From Acanthosepion lycidas (taxonomy: Eukaryota; Mollusca; Cephalopoda; Sepiida; Sepiidae): a stretch of DNA of 64,000 nucleotides. Shown here one piece after another: positions 45,666 through 59,551 of the stretch. The stretch lies in contig OZ010586.1 in NCBI GenBank assembly GCA_963932145.1, positions 55,099,443 to 55,163,442 on the forward strand. Reading direction: 5' to 3'. The notes beneath the pieces are model-generated. The model saw only the letters and a list, made by a program, of their open reading frames with translations, ran no database searches and was not told the DNA's origin. Position numbers and translations under genes: made by a program. Positions within the stretch are counted from its first letter, which is position 1. The number at the start of each line of letters is the position of its first letter.

Positions 45666-46310
45666 GATACTTGATTTAATTCAAGTTTGTCTCAGTTAAT
45701 ATTTAGCTCACGTCCTTGTCAATTCATAATCCAGCTTTAAAAGATCATTTTATTCTTCTGAATCTTAAAATCTTTCTAGTCTTGTAGGAATGGAATTTTT
45801 AACAAGTTTTCAAACAAAGAACCAAAAAGGCACACTTTTTATGAATGAATGTAAATTGCAGAAGGGAATTCATCCAAAAAGACTGAGACAAAAAAATCTG
45901 GGCATTTGAGAAAAAAAGTTTTATGGAAGCACATATAAAATCTATGTTGGATTTGTTTTTAGTACTAAATGTAGGGAAAGCATGTTCTTTTCAAGGATGA
46001 AAGTTTATATATTTTTAGCTTTCAAAATGGTGCCAATATACCTGGGAATTGCATGTTTCATTATTTTTTTAATTTTGCTAAGTTTTTTAAGTAAATATTA
46101 TATTTTATATTTCAAAGACTTTTATGCTTTGTGATAATACTTTATTTTCAAAGAATCTCTTAGAGAAATCTGATCACCAAAGAAAGAAGATTGGCTCTAG
46201 GTTTGGGATTCCATTTGCCAAAGCAAATAAATATATTCTTCCATTAGAGAAAACTGAGGAAGATTTGTGATTTTTCCACTGACAATATTTTCCATTAAAT
46301 ATATTGATAT

Positions 46311-46346
<36 letters not shown>

Positions 46347-46414
46347 TAGATAGATAGAATTCGTGGTTTGGCTGGGAATAGCAACTATGTCTTTGCATAG
46401 ATATTGGTTGAAAT
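45662..46414. other. No gene; short (TA)n and (GATA)n
   Basis: AT-rich. TA and GATA runs lie at about 46313-46358. No coding region recognised. Confidence 0.5.
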
Positions 46415-47583
46415 ATTACGTGTTTGTAAAATAACATTTGATTTTATTCCTGAATCAATGTATTTACAAAGTGTTTAAATCAGTCAAAATAGGAAGCTTG
46501 AATATCTATACATTTCTGTCATCAAGTTACAAGGTTATTTATGCCTTTACAATCAATCTCTAAAGCTTTGGACACCAAGAAGCCTTTTTTGGAACAGAAT
46601 GTCTTTTGGTTTAAAAAACTGTCAAGATGTTTGAAAAAGTGGTCATCAATAAGTGAGAGATGAGAAAAAATATGATGGATATGGCAAAGCCTTGTATTCC
46701 AAATCAATGAGCTTCTGTCAGTATCATTCTGGCAACATGTAGTCAAGCATTGTCATGAAACAGAATTGGAGCTCATCGATTAACAAGTGACAGTTGCATT
46801 TTGCTTAACTGAATTCAATTGCTGACAGTAAAACTTTGGCAGTGATACAGTAATGGATAATGCTAATGGCTGACAACCAAGCACTCACCATAAAAAGTTC
46901 TTTTGATGCAATTTCAGTTTTGGAAAGCATTTTTGTCCTTCATTATAATCAAGCCATTTGGCCAGTCATTTTACAAATTGTCATAAAGAATCCTTTTCTC
47001 ATCACAAGTCTCTATTTAAAATCAAAAAATGCATCATTTGAATTTTACAAATTCATCATCAAACACGCTTCAAAATGTTGACCACTTTGATTTTCATTGA
47101 GTTCATGTGGACCCGATTTATTGAGTTTCTTCACCTTGCCAGTTTTCTTGACATGGTTCGATATTGTTAAACCGCTGACACACATTTTCTGAGACATTTC
47201 TCTGACACTTTGAGGCAGGTTTTTTTTTTACTAGTGTTTCCAGATGTTGATTGTTAATTGAAGATGGACGTCCTCTACCACTTTGATTGACAAAACATGT
47301 ATGCTCACTGTAGAACTTTAGAAACTAGCACCTCACAAATTGATTTCTCATCATATTCTCTGTTAATGTTGGCAGCAATTTAAGAAGAATTGTGACCAAG
47401 CTTGTAAAAAAAGTAAACACATTTCTCCTAGTATATCAAGGTATATAATGTTTTAAGTTAAATTGATGTAAGATTAACAAAGAGGAATAAGGCATATATT
47501 TTTGTACAATTCTTATAATAATATATTAGAACAAAATTAAAAGGTGTATTCTAAAATCAGACTTTATTTGGCAAACAACCTAA
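46415..47583 (-). pseudogene. Mariner transposase pseudogene, near full length
   Basis: On the minus strand the N-terminal part contains 'NQSGRGRPSSINNQHLETL' near 47280-47220 and a second helix-turn-helix remnant. The core includes 'LAKWLDYNEGQKCFPKLKLH' (near 46960-46900), and the C-terminal part 'DDHFFKHLDSFLNQKTF' to 'GINNLVT' ends at 46522. The right end 'ggcaaacaacctaa' (47570-47583) and a diverged left end near 46419 ('gtgtttgtaaaataa') look like inverted repeats. Length, about 1.17 kb, is close to the usual 1.3 kb. Frames are broken in several places. The third catalytic aspartate region reads SLIDDHFF where the family has SPTDYHFF. Confidence 0.8.
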
Positions 47584-50500
47584 TAATTTAGCTCTGGAAC
47601 ATAGACATGTACATGGTACACACAGTGACAAACAAACTTGCTATAGCTGACTTATTTCATTCTAACATTGATATATCTTTTCTGGGGTTTTTTTCAGTTA
47701 ATTTGCAAACTTGTAAAGTTTTCTGTAAATCTTCTTCTCAGGATGTGGGTGATCATAGAATTCCACAATTCCCTCTCCTTTGTACCTCTAAGTAATGTTT
47801 TTCCTCTTACTATCCCTCTCACCCTTTGTTCTGCTGTTCATCTACACAAGCTTGTAGATAGGTTTTACTTGCTTTCTTCAATATGTCCAGTGAAAGACAA
47901 ATTCTCCAAAATCCCTGAAATTTCAACTATCTTTTTTTAATCCTAAGTACATTTGACTTTTTTTATTGCAATTTACCTTACAGCTTTGTTGTTTCCTCAC
48001 ATGTTCTGTTCAGAGCATTCTCAGGACCCTTCTATAGGAACATGTCTCTGTTGTCTCAATTCCCCTTTTCATTTGTGAGGAAATTATTTGGTATTCTCTG
48101 CCACAGACAAGGATTTATATTGCGTAACAGTTCAGTACAATACTATTCTAAATTCCCCATAGTTAAGAAAGATGTTTTTATATGAAATTGTTATATGCAT
48201 TTGTTGGAAGATGTCAACCTTAGCAGAAAGCCACAGTCATGAATCACATAGGATAGAACAATTGCATTTTCACAAATTTTCAAGAATAGCATACCAATCA
48301 TTGCACTATCAAAATTCACTGAAATCTACTCTCTGGTATAAATCCTGATATCCTTATTAAATAACTTAATTTCTTCTTACTACTCCTTTGATTAGTTTTT
48401 ATAGCAAAGGTCCATTAGTTACCTGAAAATGTTTTATTTATATATGCTATATACACCAAGTTTAATACATTTGTATTCTTGTAAAATTTAATTTGTGATA
48501 ATATCTACATGTTTAAAAGGAATACAACAACAAAAATCTAAAGTCTTTTCATGTATACATTAGTATTCTTTTAAAAACCATTATTTCAAGTGTTATTGAA
48601 ATTATTATTCATCTGTTGTAGCTTCTGACATTGGTTTTATGCTGCAGCTGAATTTGAATGATAAAAAAATGTATATAGTTTGGAGGGGAACTTATTTATG
48701 CATTAGGGATTTTCATTAATAAGGGAATAATAACTACAACAGAGATTTATCACAACATTTACAAAAAAACTTTTTAATAAACAATATAAAATTTATTAGT
48801 AAATTACAAAGGATAAACATGCTGATCATTTGTTGTATGTAATTATTTAAAGTTATAAACGAATGTGGTACAAATATGACAACAGGGAAAGTTCTGTTCC
48901 GAAACAACAGTCATTCTTATAAAGGTGAGTGGTTATTGCCTATATATGTATAACATGGTAACAGTAGGAAAAACTGACCTTGTGTAGAATAGACATTTGT
49001 CTAGCAATTCAATCATCATATTTCATCTGAGGCTAGAAGATAAAAAGCTGAGAATGTAATTAGCTACTGTTATAAATGTTCTAAAAGTCTAACTAATCGT
49101 ATGGGGTTGCAATATCATTTTAGAAGTTTAAAGATCACTGAAAGCCAAAGATTTATAAGTAACTAAATTAAAATACATACAGTGTCTTATTTTGTGAAAT
49201 AAAATTGATTACTGAGATAAAGAGTATGATAGATAATTTCATTAAAATACATGTTAACTCATGGAAATGCAATCAAACTTATTTTCATGATTTTCATAAC
49301 GATTTAAATACAGGAAGTCCTCAAATTATAACAATGATGCATTGTAACATAATTTTCTGTATAAGTCAGAATGTATCCATGATTTTCCATGAATAAGCAT
49401 TTATGTCACTCAAATATGCTAATGCAATAGTAAAGTAATAATCTAGGACATAACATATTTCTATGAAATATGTTAACATAATTAGGAATAACATAAATAT
49501 AATAGATATATAATGAAATAAAATTGTTTTAAGCTGCTTGCATATTTATTGTCAGTGATGTCATTGGTTCTCAACAGATGAGATGAACAAGTGTAAGATC
49601 TTATTTTTCTTGCAGGCCTCAGAAGCAAATCCTGGGAAGAAAGAAAAACAAATGTGAGTTTGTTTTTCTTTTTTATTAGGAAAATCACCAACTTAGAGTT
49701 TAACAAGAAAATGTCCTTATCTCTAACAAGGAAAAGCAATATGTATACACAGATGGACATGATTTAAGTGACAGTCAAATGACTTAAGCCAAGCAACCTG
49801 CCAATGTTCATCACTGTTTCTCCAATTTCAGAGCATTTAACAATAGTAATGATTTTCCTTCTCTTCAAAGCACCACTTGGGAGCCATAATGAAGGGCAAT
49901 AAGTTTCCACAAACACCACACAAATTAAAGAGAGCAAATGCACAACTATCCATTATAGTGTACAACCAGGAATTGATATATGCTGCCTTATGTACAAAGA
50001 TTATGACATAAGTTGAAACAAGATTAAAAGAGATGTCGTTGTAACCAGGAATCGTCATGAGTCAGGACTTTCATGACCTGGGAAATAACTATTTATACAT
50101 TCTGGCTTCCAGAAGAATTTCATGATTGCTAATTAATCATATTTCTTTTTCATTAGAGAAGAATTTTTTGCATAGAATGCATGCTTAACAAAAATAAAGC
50201 TAAAAATTTTAGTTTACTGTAATGTATTTTCTAAGTCATATAATATTTGTAAATTAAATGTAAAATAAGAATACTTTTTTACAATAAAGTCAACTCCTAA
50301 ATATTTCATCTATCATAAATCTCTTATTTCTAAATGAAATCTAAAAAACTGAACTGATCACATCTCTTAAATAAAATCAGGGAATCAAATTTAATTTAAA
50401 TATAAAACTTTATTTTTACATTCATTGTGCTTTATTTCCTTGAGTTTTCTCTGATAAACAAGCTGAATACTACAACCATACACATGAGGCAACTAAAGGT

Positions 50501-50939
50501 CAGTACTGGAAGCCTATTTAAAAGAAGAAACAGTTTAATTTCAGAGTAATGTTTAATCTTCATGCCTGCACTTACATTTGACACTGCTATTTTTTTTAAC
50601 TATCTTCACTCCTTGGTAATGTTTATTGTTTTAAAAAGCAATGATTAGAATTGTAATAAAACCTAAACATATGATGAAAGTGAATTTATACATTTTTTGT
50701 TCTTGAGAATTTACAACAAAAATATTAAACTATTTATTTATTAGATTGTTTATTTATGAGAATAATTTTATATTTAAAATATTCTAAAATGTAATGCAGC
50801 TAAAAACTAATGCAATGCAATATTTATCATTTACTAATTTATAAAGAAATGAATATGAAAACAATTTTTTATTTGTAAATTTACAGACATTTACTAGATT
50901 ATAAAAATATATGAAACTGTTATGAAGTTGATATACGCA
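47584..50939. other. No gene recognised
   Basis: About 3.3 kb of AT-rich DNA. At 49311-49400 a stretch with 'acaggaagtcctcaaattat' resembles a common invertebrate repeat start but is too diverged to assign. Confidence 0.5.
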
Positions 50940-51043
50940 CAATTGTAGTAGTCATCAGAAGTGATTTTCTCACTCTCTCAGTCTATCTCAAGTTCTGCCT
51001 ATATATAGTGGTATGGTTATGCTAATTAGTATTAGCCTAACAA
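50940..51043 (-). repeat. Partial LTR of the Gypsy fossil
   Basis: About 100 bp, with TATA-like 'ctatatataggcag', recur at 63700-63790 with about 90% identity. In both places the similarity stops at nearly the same point. Confidence 0.75.
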
Positions 51044-54000
51044 ATCCCACTACACCTACCAAAACCTTTCTAAGTTTAACTGCCTGAGTTGATCTATTGC
51101 TTCTCCTACATACCATTCCCCTTTCACTGGCTTCAAGAGGATTTCTCATTATAGAAGCTCTTGACCTACTTTTTTCTTCTTTAATATCAAGTCTCAATTT
51201 CTTACCCCTCAGAAAATCCTTGAGCACTCATTATCTCTTCTAATCTATTATCTTGTTCTTCTTTATCCTCATTTAACTCCTCAGTATCTTCAGTCTCCGA
51301 GTTTTCATGGTTTTGGCACAATCTTAGTTGGTCAGCATGTGCCAATAGAACTTTACCATTCTTGGAAAACAACACTGTATTCTGTCCCTTCTGCATTACA
51401 AATCTTACTTTTTCTGGTCCCACTTCTCTGTTTCTCTTGTACCATATCTTCTCATTCGTTGAGTATGACATTGTTAATGATTCTCTGATTTGTCTTCCCA
51501 TTAACATGGATGGATTTTGTAATCTTCCGGCATGAGGTATTGTCCGATAACTTAATAACAATCTAGGTAGAAAATTTTTGATTCTTTCATACTGTGAGGA
51601 AAAAGGCTTTTAAACCCATTTTTATGGTTTGCACCATTCACTTCGCTATTCCATTTGATTATGGGTGATAAGGAGGGGTTTTATACGGTATGCATCCAAT
51701 GTTTCTTAACCATGAACACAAATTACACCATTCACATGTGCATGGTCCATGTGAAGTGTGACCAGGCCACTACACTTCCAATTTTACACATAGCAGCTAT
51801 TCTACAATGCACATCATCGTGAACACTTTTGATTACCTGTCTTTTACAACTTTCTGGTGGTACCACCAGATTTCCATTGCAAACTACACAATTCTCTATT
51901 TTCAATTTATGTCTGATTTCTTTGTATGGTCTTTCTGCTTTAGAACAATGAGTCCATTTGTTGTTCCTTATTCTATCTACGATCCTATTCAATAATGGAT
52001 CTTGTAGAGTCTCCATAACGAGTCTATTAATGGGCAATACATCGGTCTCCACCCAACGTAAAATTCCATCTTCCACTTTTTATCATTTTTCTCATGTTGT
52101 CCTTCCTCAAACTATAGTCGTGATATTGCATCTACGTGTAGAATCGTGTTTCCCTTCACATATTCTATTTCATAGTCAAAGGCCATCAACTTCATTGCTC
52201 ATCTTAATATCCTTCGGCAATTCTTTTCTGGGATGGAATATAAATTCTAGCAGTTTATGATCCGATCTGAGCAAAAACTTTTTCCTTAACAAAAATTCTC
52301 TTACTCTGGTCATGCTCCATACTATAGCCAATGCTTCCTTTTCAATATTTGAATAGTTCTTTTCGGCTGGCGTTAACTTCCTGGAAAGATACATCACCGG
52401 ACGTCCTTCCTGTGACAAAATTGCTGATACAGACTGTCCACTTGCGTCTGTTGTTAAGGTGAATTCTTTTTTACGGTCAAAAATCTTGACAACCGGTTTC
52501 TTGGATAATGCTAACTTCAATTTAACAAAGGCTTTTTGGTGAATATTGGTCCACTGAAACTCCTTTTTCTTTTTCGTAAATCAGCAAGAGGGTCAATTCT
52601 TTCTGAATATTTTGATAAGAACTTGCTACAGAAATTAGCTAATCCAAGAAATGATTCCAACTTTCTTATTACTTGGAGGCGTAACATTCAATATTTTCTT
52701 GAGTCCAGTGAAGTACCCTCCTCTGGATTTGATATCGCAAAAACGTTAATTTTTTGCACTTGAATATACATTTATCTTTGTTTAAAGTCACTCCTGCATC
52801 TCTGGGTATACTCATTAGAATTTTAGTTTTCTGTTTTAATTCTTATTCAGTACGGGCGCCCAGCCAAATATCATCATAGTATGTTATTTTTTACTTTTCC
52901 TTCTAGTAGATTTTCCATGGCTCTCTGAAAAATTGAACTGGCTGTCTTAACTCCAAATGGTAAGCGAGTTCACCTCAATAAGCCTATAGGCGAGTTTATT
53001 GTCATAATTTCTTTGAATTCGTTGTCTATTTGGATTTGGTTGTATGCATTTTTTTTTAATCGATTTTAGCAAAGTATTTCATTCCTGCAAAGGAATGCAA
53101 TATGTTTTCTACATTTGGAATAGGATATGAATGTGAACAAATTTTATGATTCACACCTCTCTTGTAATCACCACACACCCTAACATCACTATTAGGTTTC
53201 TTTACGACGACAATAGGGGATGCCCATTTACTACCTTCTGGTTCAACATTTTGTTCAGCTTCTCAATCACCATCGGTTTTATATGTATGGGAAGCCTACG
53301 ACTTTGAAAATATGACGGCGTAACATTTTTTTTTAGCTTAATGTTTGCTTTATAATTTTTTGATGTTCCTGTTTCAAAACTTCTAATATTGACAGCATTC
53401 AATAATTGTATACTACCAACATTCACTATGTTAGTACCTATTAGGCCATGATTTTTTATACAATCCACTACAATGATGGTGATTGTTTCAAATCTCTTCG
53501 CTGTTTCAAATGTATCTTGAAAAGAACCTAATGTTTTGATACAGGTTCCATAGAATTGTTTTAGTTTTACTGGGCTTCTTCTTAACTTCGGTTTCCTTAA
53601 TTTCTCAAAAACATTTTCTAGGAATGAGAGTTACCTCGCTTCCTGTGTCGACTTACATCTTTAAATCTATATCATTCAACTTTATACTCTTAAATATATT
53701 CCTTTTGTTTTTCTTTCTATCGTAAAAACATCCGTTTGATTTTTTTCTTCTGTCCTGTACTATTTCCACATTTTTTACATTGTTGCTTTGCCATTTACAA
53801 ACGTTTTTAAAATGATTTTTTTTTTTTTACAATTATCACATATCTTTCCCCGAGCGGGCCATTTTTCTCTTTTTGGCTCATGTTCATAACTGCAATACTT
53901 GCATTTTGATTTTGTTTTTTTTTCTTAATCACACATATTGCCATCATTTCTTCTTCTTGTTTTTTTTATATTATACTTTTCAATCGACTCGTCCTGCTAT

Positions 54001-54563
54001 ATAAATTCAATACACACTTCCAATTCATATTATTGGATTGCAAACTCTCCAAAGTTTTAAGTCTTTGTGTAGTAGCGTATAATCCTTACACCAGTCAAAA
54101 CTGAATCAATTCCTCCTCTATTGTCATTCCTTTTCGTCCAAGTTCATTAAAGTCACAATAGCCACTAGTATCTCTTAGTCTACTGAGAGATTTCCAAATA
54201 GGTTCTTCAGACACTTGTCTTAACTCTAGAAATTTGAACCTTTCAGCAATGACCAATCTTTTTTTGGGAGGGTTGGATACTCTTTAAAATTATGTCCTTA
54301 ATGTCTTTAAAGTTTCAATTTCCTCCGGGTAAGTCATTAAGGATACTTGCTTAATGACTTTACATCCCGTGGTGGCCATAAATAAATCTGTGATTTGTTT
54401 CTGCTTTTGGTCATCCGCTAATTTCTTCATTCTGGCCATTGTCTCAAAACACTTTAACCAGATAATAACCACTTCATGGTTTTTCAAATCCAACATAGTT
54501 TCGTTCGGTGACGCCATTTTGTTATGAAATTGGTACACCACATGCCGCACCCTCTCAGGGACA
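50940..54563 (-). mobile_element. Ty3/Gypsy-type retrotransposon fossil
   Basis: In sense order on the minus strand the parts are as follows. Gag near 54510-54000 ('ASPNETMLDLKNHEVVIIWL'), with a Cys/His-rich nucleic-acid-binding stretch near 53880. Protease with VDTGSEV near 53650. Reverse transcriptase about 53470-52860 (box YYDDI). RNase H 52520-52180 ('TLTTDASGQSVSAILSQ'). Integrase zinc-binding and core parts 52076-51202. A C-terminal tail runs to about 51000. A 3' LTR start (TGTTAGGC, minus strand from 51043) is followed by only about 100 recognisable bases. It is broken, with around ten or more breaks, and looks old. On the right it meets the 3' end of a LINE at about 54563, and no 5' LTR is recognisable. 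Confidence 0.8.
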
Positions 54564-54835
54564 CCTACAAAACACACCCGTGACATAAAAATTTGATGAT
54601 GATAATAAATACTTCATACATAAAAATTTAATGATTTAAAATGAGAGGGGAGGGGATGGGCCTCAAAACAAACTAAATATCAAAACAAATCAAAATAAAT
54701 ATAACTGATGTTAGTAGGACGCGTCCAACGCTCAAAAAGGAGTTGCCACTGTATTCTGCTCTACGACAGAATCAAGAGGCTCTCTCGCTAAGGGAGAGTA
54801 AAAGAAGAAAATATATACGGATATGGGAAATATAT

Positions 54836-55097
54836 TGTTGCGGAGTGATTTCGCAGTGGAGGCTTGTATTTGTACTAAATCGGTCCTAAAATAGGTTCGA
54901 TGTACAAAACGTTAGGAACTTGATATAATAAGTATTACACAGAGTAATCTGGTTGTGGTCGCTGATACTTTCGTATTCGACTAACTGTCGTCTGACATCG
55001 ACTCACTGACTGACTGACTCCCGTTTCTATTACTTCTCCTACTTATATTAGGTGGGATAGTCTATTAACTATAGAATAGGTGTGTTTCACCATAACA
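54836..55097 (-). mobile_element. Solo LTR inside the LINE 3' UTR
   Basis: A 262-bp block has TG...CA ends (plus strand TGTTGCGG ... CCATAACA), with target duplication TATAT at 54831-54835 and 55098-55102. In copy 2 of the LINE the corresponding UTR (near 61298-61325) has no insertion. On the minus strand a TATA-like 'taatataagtagg' precedes 'gggagtcagtcagtcagtg', giving the orientation. It is younger than the LINE copy. Confidence 0.85.
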
Positions 55098-55220
55098 TAT
55101 ATAAGACTGGCGCAGTCGAGATGAAAGGGGGCCAAAACAAACTGGGGAGATTGGGAATCTCAACTTGGATCATAAGCAAAGATGTAGCCGGGAGCAGGCC
55201 AGGAAAAACACTGACTTACA

Positions 55221-57660
55221 TTAACTAGGTACACAAATCTTATCTAACCTTAACCAGAGGAGGGCTCCACAGGAAACCAACCCGATGATAAGTTGATGTA
55301 AAAAAAGAAAATCAAGGCTAGCCCTGTTCAAACGAACCAAGCTCGCTTCAGTCACCCACCTTTCGCTAAAGCCTGCCGAATGCAAGCGTTTTCTATTAGT
55401 TCTAATCTTAATCTTGAGCTGATGCTCGAAGAATCGGATCAGATCTTGATGCGAAAGACAGTTGCCTCGCAAGACTTCCTCGTGTCGCGTCGTCCAAATC
55501 ACCATTTGGGCCGTGGCCAGCAGCGTCAGAAACACCATTCGTTTCACCCCGGAATACGGGGGGGACATTTTGTCATATGCGTATGCGCGATCAGTGGGCA
55601 AGAGCTTTTCGGAAGCGAGACGAGCCGTCAACTCGCCGACATGGTCCCATGAGGGGCGGACACGGGGGCAATGGTAGAAGGCGTGCGAAGCCGTTTCCTC
55701 TAAACCAAGGCCACACCGTTCACAGTCTGGCAAATCCGCCAAGCCCCATATGAATGCCTTGTCATTGAGAGGCAGCCGATTCCAAGCCAATCGCCAGGTA
55801 AGCGAAAACACAGAGTTACTAAGGTAATTCGTTGCTGGCGCCCAAGATCAGAAGGAGCGAAATTCCTCGTCCGACAAGTCGAGCCGCTCACGTAGGGAAT
55901 CCTTCGCGGCCTCCTCCACTAGATAACGATAGAAGACACTCCTAGGTCGAGAAAGGTCGCTGGACCGAGGAATGATCACCAAGGCATGTCGAAACTCGCA
56001 AAGGAAATCTGATTGATCCCGAGGTTTACGATGGCACTCAACCCGCGAGATGGGGAGACTGATAGTAAGGAAAGGGAAGGCGTCCCTTACAATCCCCGCC
56101 AAAATCGAATCTCGTGTCAATGCGCGGCGTAAGAAAGCCAACTAGTCTTTTACACCGTCTATCATCGTGCGGATTAGATGCAGGTTGCTCTGAATTGTTC
56201 GGCCCCTCACAGCGCAAGTCTGCTCAGGACCCAACGGAGACTCGGCAACTGACTGCAAACGCTCCTGCAGGATCTTGGTCAAAATCTTTAACTCTGTGTT
56301 TAGCATAGTTATGGGCCTATAATCATCTAAATCCCGCCCAACACCCATGGCCTTTTTCGACAGCGTGATCACACACCTGGAAATCCGGTCGAGGACGGAC
56401 CCCTGGCGGGACCAGTTGTTGAACACGACAGTCAAAATCGGGACAAAGCCTCAAGTACAATTCATAGGGCAAACCATCCAAACCTGGCGACTTGGCTCTG
56501 CCGAGGAAAGTCAGCCAAATAGCTACGAAACATACGACTCGCACATGTTATCACTAGCCCGAAGAGTATGCCCCTCCGGGGTTTTGTCTTCACGAATGTA
56601 GCGACTGAAACCTCAACGGATCTCTTCCTTGCGCAATTCTGCGCCCATATTCACAGCGCCCATATTCACAGCTTCGGAAGACATCTTGCTTAACCTATGT
56701 CTAATTACCTGGCTCAGGTAGCGCTCGCTAGTCAAATTCTCCAGGCCTCCCTAGCTAAGACTATCCCTAGAGGATCCCCCAGCCACCTCCCAGGAAAAAC
56801 TAGCCTAAAGCGTCTTCGCCTTGTTAGCTCTATCTAGTGCGAGCCGTTTGCTAGACTCGGTGGTAAAGAACCTAATCCTATTCTTAAGCTTCTCTCACCA
56901 CCTATATCCGATAAGCGCCCCCATTAGTTCCCGCTGCACTAAGCTATAGCTTTTCCTGGAAGTCCTGTCTGCCCAGTAAAGACAGATGGAACTTTCAGTA
57001 GACAGCCATTCTAGGCCTACAATCCGGGCAAAACGAGTTTGTGGTCTGAATAGCCTACCCAGTGGAACGTGGGACAATCTAGTAGGTCTACATCGGCTCC
57101 TCTGACTAACATTCTATCCAGGTAGCTAACCACTTGGGTAGAAGACCAATTAAGAGCCCACATCCACATCTTGTCACCCCCAGGGTGATCGACCCGGTAT
57201 CTATCGACGAGTCCAAACTCTTCGATCAGATCAACCAAGCTACAATCGCCCCTTCTCCCTCTAGCTCCCCGCTCCCTATCTAACTTGGGGTCCAGGATGG
57301 CATCCAGTCCCCATTAAGAGTAGGCACGTTGAATTCACCAGGAACAAACCAACTGCCGAAAAAACGAGACCCGCTTTTCCTGGTAGTTGGGCACCTAAAT
57401 TGGAACGACTCGGAACGAACCACTTTTCACGGCAATATCGGCCACGATCAACCGGTCTGTGGCATCGACATGAACAAGGTCCACAGGCGACTAACCAGCA
57501 AAGAGACTCCTCTGGCCTGTCGGTTCCCATATGCTGAATAGATGACAAAGTCGTTAGACAGCACACACACGTTGCAAACAAAGTGGGTCTCTTGAATCGC
57601 GGCGACATCATCGCCGAACGACAAGAGCTGACAGCCTTACCCCGATCCCTCAAGCCCTTC
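55221..57660 (-). pseudogene. LINE copy 1 ORF2 (endonuclease, partial RT, zinc finger)
   Basis: Endonuclease motifs are visible: 'VAAIQETHF' near 57600, 'FNVPTLNGDW' near 57320, and 'SYLDRMLVRGADVDLLD' ending in SDH near 57050. RT N-part: 'KSPGLDGLPYELYL' (near 56490), 'LDDYRPITMLNTELKILTKI' (near 56330) and 'GRTIQSNLHLIR' (near 56175). The reading then jumps at about 56141 to post-RT sequence ('TRDSILAGIVRDAFPFLT'), so the segment with the catalytic YADD box is deleted. The C-terminal zinc finger is clear at 55811-55600 (CERC, then HAFYHC), followed by 'FFEHQLKIKIRTNRKRL'. It cannot be active. Confidence 0.8.
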
Positions 57661-58130
57661 GCATTCAGACTGTCGAACCTGATTGACGACTTTTAAGCCT
57701 GGAAGTAAAAAAGTAAGAATTAACCTACTCACATACCGGGTGGAAATCTGCGCAAGTAAGGACCCCCGACAGATTGCCCTAGGCTCCCTGTTCCCAACTC
57801 CGTCATCATCTGACCATCTAGGACAATACCGCCAACGTCCATAGGGTACGTTAATTTAACAGCCCTATATTAAGCAAAACGGGGACCCTCCCAACACAAA
57901 AATGCCTTTCTTCAAATTGAAATTGTTCAGCTCAAACATCCTAATGTTTGGGTAGGCTTCCTTAAAATAGATGGTTCCATACTTTTAGGTAACCCCCGTG
58001 TCCCCCACGCAGGTGATTACTTCCGGGGCATGTGGAAAATTTCGGGGGTCCTCCACTGACATGCCTTCTATCTTGTCTAATTTGATTAGAAGTCCTAAGA
58101 GAGGGGCCTTCTTTTGTTTTGACAGGCCAC

Positions 58131-59551
58131 TCATATGGATTCTGGGCCTGGGAACATTTTCTTTTTCTCTCTTGGGGTGGTGAGGGGAAGAAGTGGACGT
58201 GTGAAGGGATGTAAATACTGAACTGAGGGATTAGGTGGAGGGAGTGGGGGCGAGGCACGGGAAGAGAAAGTAGGAAGGCTCCTGGATTTTGGCGAGACAA
58301 TGGCTTCTTTTGGCGAAGCAGGGACGGAGAGTGAACTGGTTTTATCCATGCCCCTCTCCACCCTAATACAGCCAGAGTGCCTTTGCTGTGGGTCGTCTTC
58401 CTCCTCTTCATCTCTGCACCTTTTTAATGACGCTGCCCGAGGTGGAGGCATGTTGTCCATCTCCATTGGCGTGTCTATCTGTTGTTGGTGTTGCTGTTGT
58501 TGCTGCTGTTTTTGCTGTTGTTGCTCTCGCTGTTGTTGTCTTTGGTGCGGCTGTTTTTTGCTGCACCTCCTTTTGTGACTGCACCTCCTTTTGTGGCTGC
58601 TTCTCTGACCGCTCCTGTGGTGGTGGTTGCCTCTTTGGCTGAGGTATGTCTTTCTGTGAAGGAGACGGAACGTTTGATGATTTTCCGACTCCTTATCTCC
58701 TTCCAGACCCCATCCGTAGTCATTGTGGCTGTTCCCTCTTCCGCTGGTACTGCGCCTACTGCTGTTGTCGCTGTTGTCGATGCTGGACGAGGTGGAGCTT
58801 GTACACGTTTACCGGAGCACTCATTCGCCATGTGCCCCGAAGCTCCACATGACCAGCAATACGGTGTCCTACCCTCCACTACTACCAACATTTTCTTGCC
58901 TCGACAAACCAATATATTTGGTATTTCATTAAAATTTTTCCGGTTAACTGTTATGTGTAGCTCCATGTCTCCTGTCGCTATGTTGGCTTTACTCATGAGG
59001 ACCTTCACTTCATTTACTTAACTGTATTTTGTGAAAAAGGCTCCCATTCTATCATCAGAGATATCCATGGACACCCCATGGATAGTAACCTTTGTCCTAC
59101 GGGTGCCCATATACTCTGTCTGCATGCGTAAGTTCTTAGTGTTTAAAACGCTCCCAACCAATTCCTTGGCTTGTTGCTCCGTCGGTAAGAGTATGTCCCA
59201 TAATGCGTTCGTCCTTCTCGCTAATACTTTGGGAGCGATATGTAGAATCTTTAATGCTTCTTCCATGTTTTCCCTGCTGACCCCAATTAATTTCCGAGTT
59301 TTAACATCGGAAGTCAGCAGGGATACTTTGCGCGAGCTTTCGGCATCTAGAGTCTCAGGTATGGTAAGGAATTCATTACTTTTAAATGACTCCTCAAATT
59401 TTAGTCTTTGGTTCACATAGAAGGCGGCATTTTTTTTTTTTTTTTTTTTTAGCGGGCTACTTTCACTCCAGGTCGTCTTGGCTGGCGACACTGATTTTGG
59501 CGGCAGTGTATTGGCATTGTTATTGTTGGCATTGTCAATGTTGTCAGCCAT
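58131..59551 (-). pseudogene. LINE copy 1 ORF1 (RNA-binding, CCHC)
   Basis: Starts MADNIDNANN at 59551, chosen because copy 2 starts MAESPKP at the matching place. An RNA-recognition-like region follows ('MGTRRTKVTIHGVSMDISDD'), then 'VNRKNFNEIPNILVCRGKK' and the zinc knuckle 'CWSCGASGHMANEC' (near 58840). Next is a low-complexity Thr/Ala/Asn part and a tail 'PPPRAASLKRCRDEEEEDD'. The role is expected to be RNA binding and RNP formation. One in-frame TAA near 59018 stands where copy 2 has Gln, and a frame change lies near 58470. Confidence 0.8.

Noticed and set aside
55098-55120. Gypsy primer binding site 'tggcgcagtcg' after the LTR
   Set aside because: The same region exists in LINE copy 2 without an LTR, so it is LINE 3' UTR sequence; no gag follows on that strand.
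58300-59021. Long plus-strand frames rich in Cys, Val and Leu opposite the LINE ORF1
   Set aside because: They are the antisense of ORF1 low-complexity sequence; the minus-strand frame has the zinc knuckle and matches LINE copy 2.
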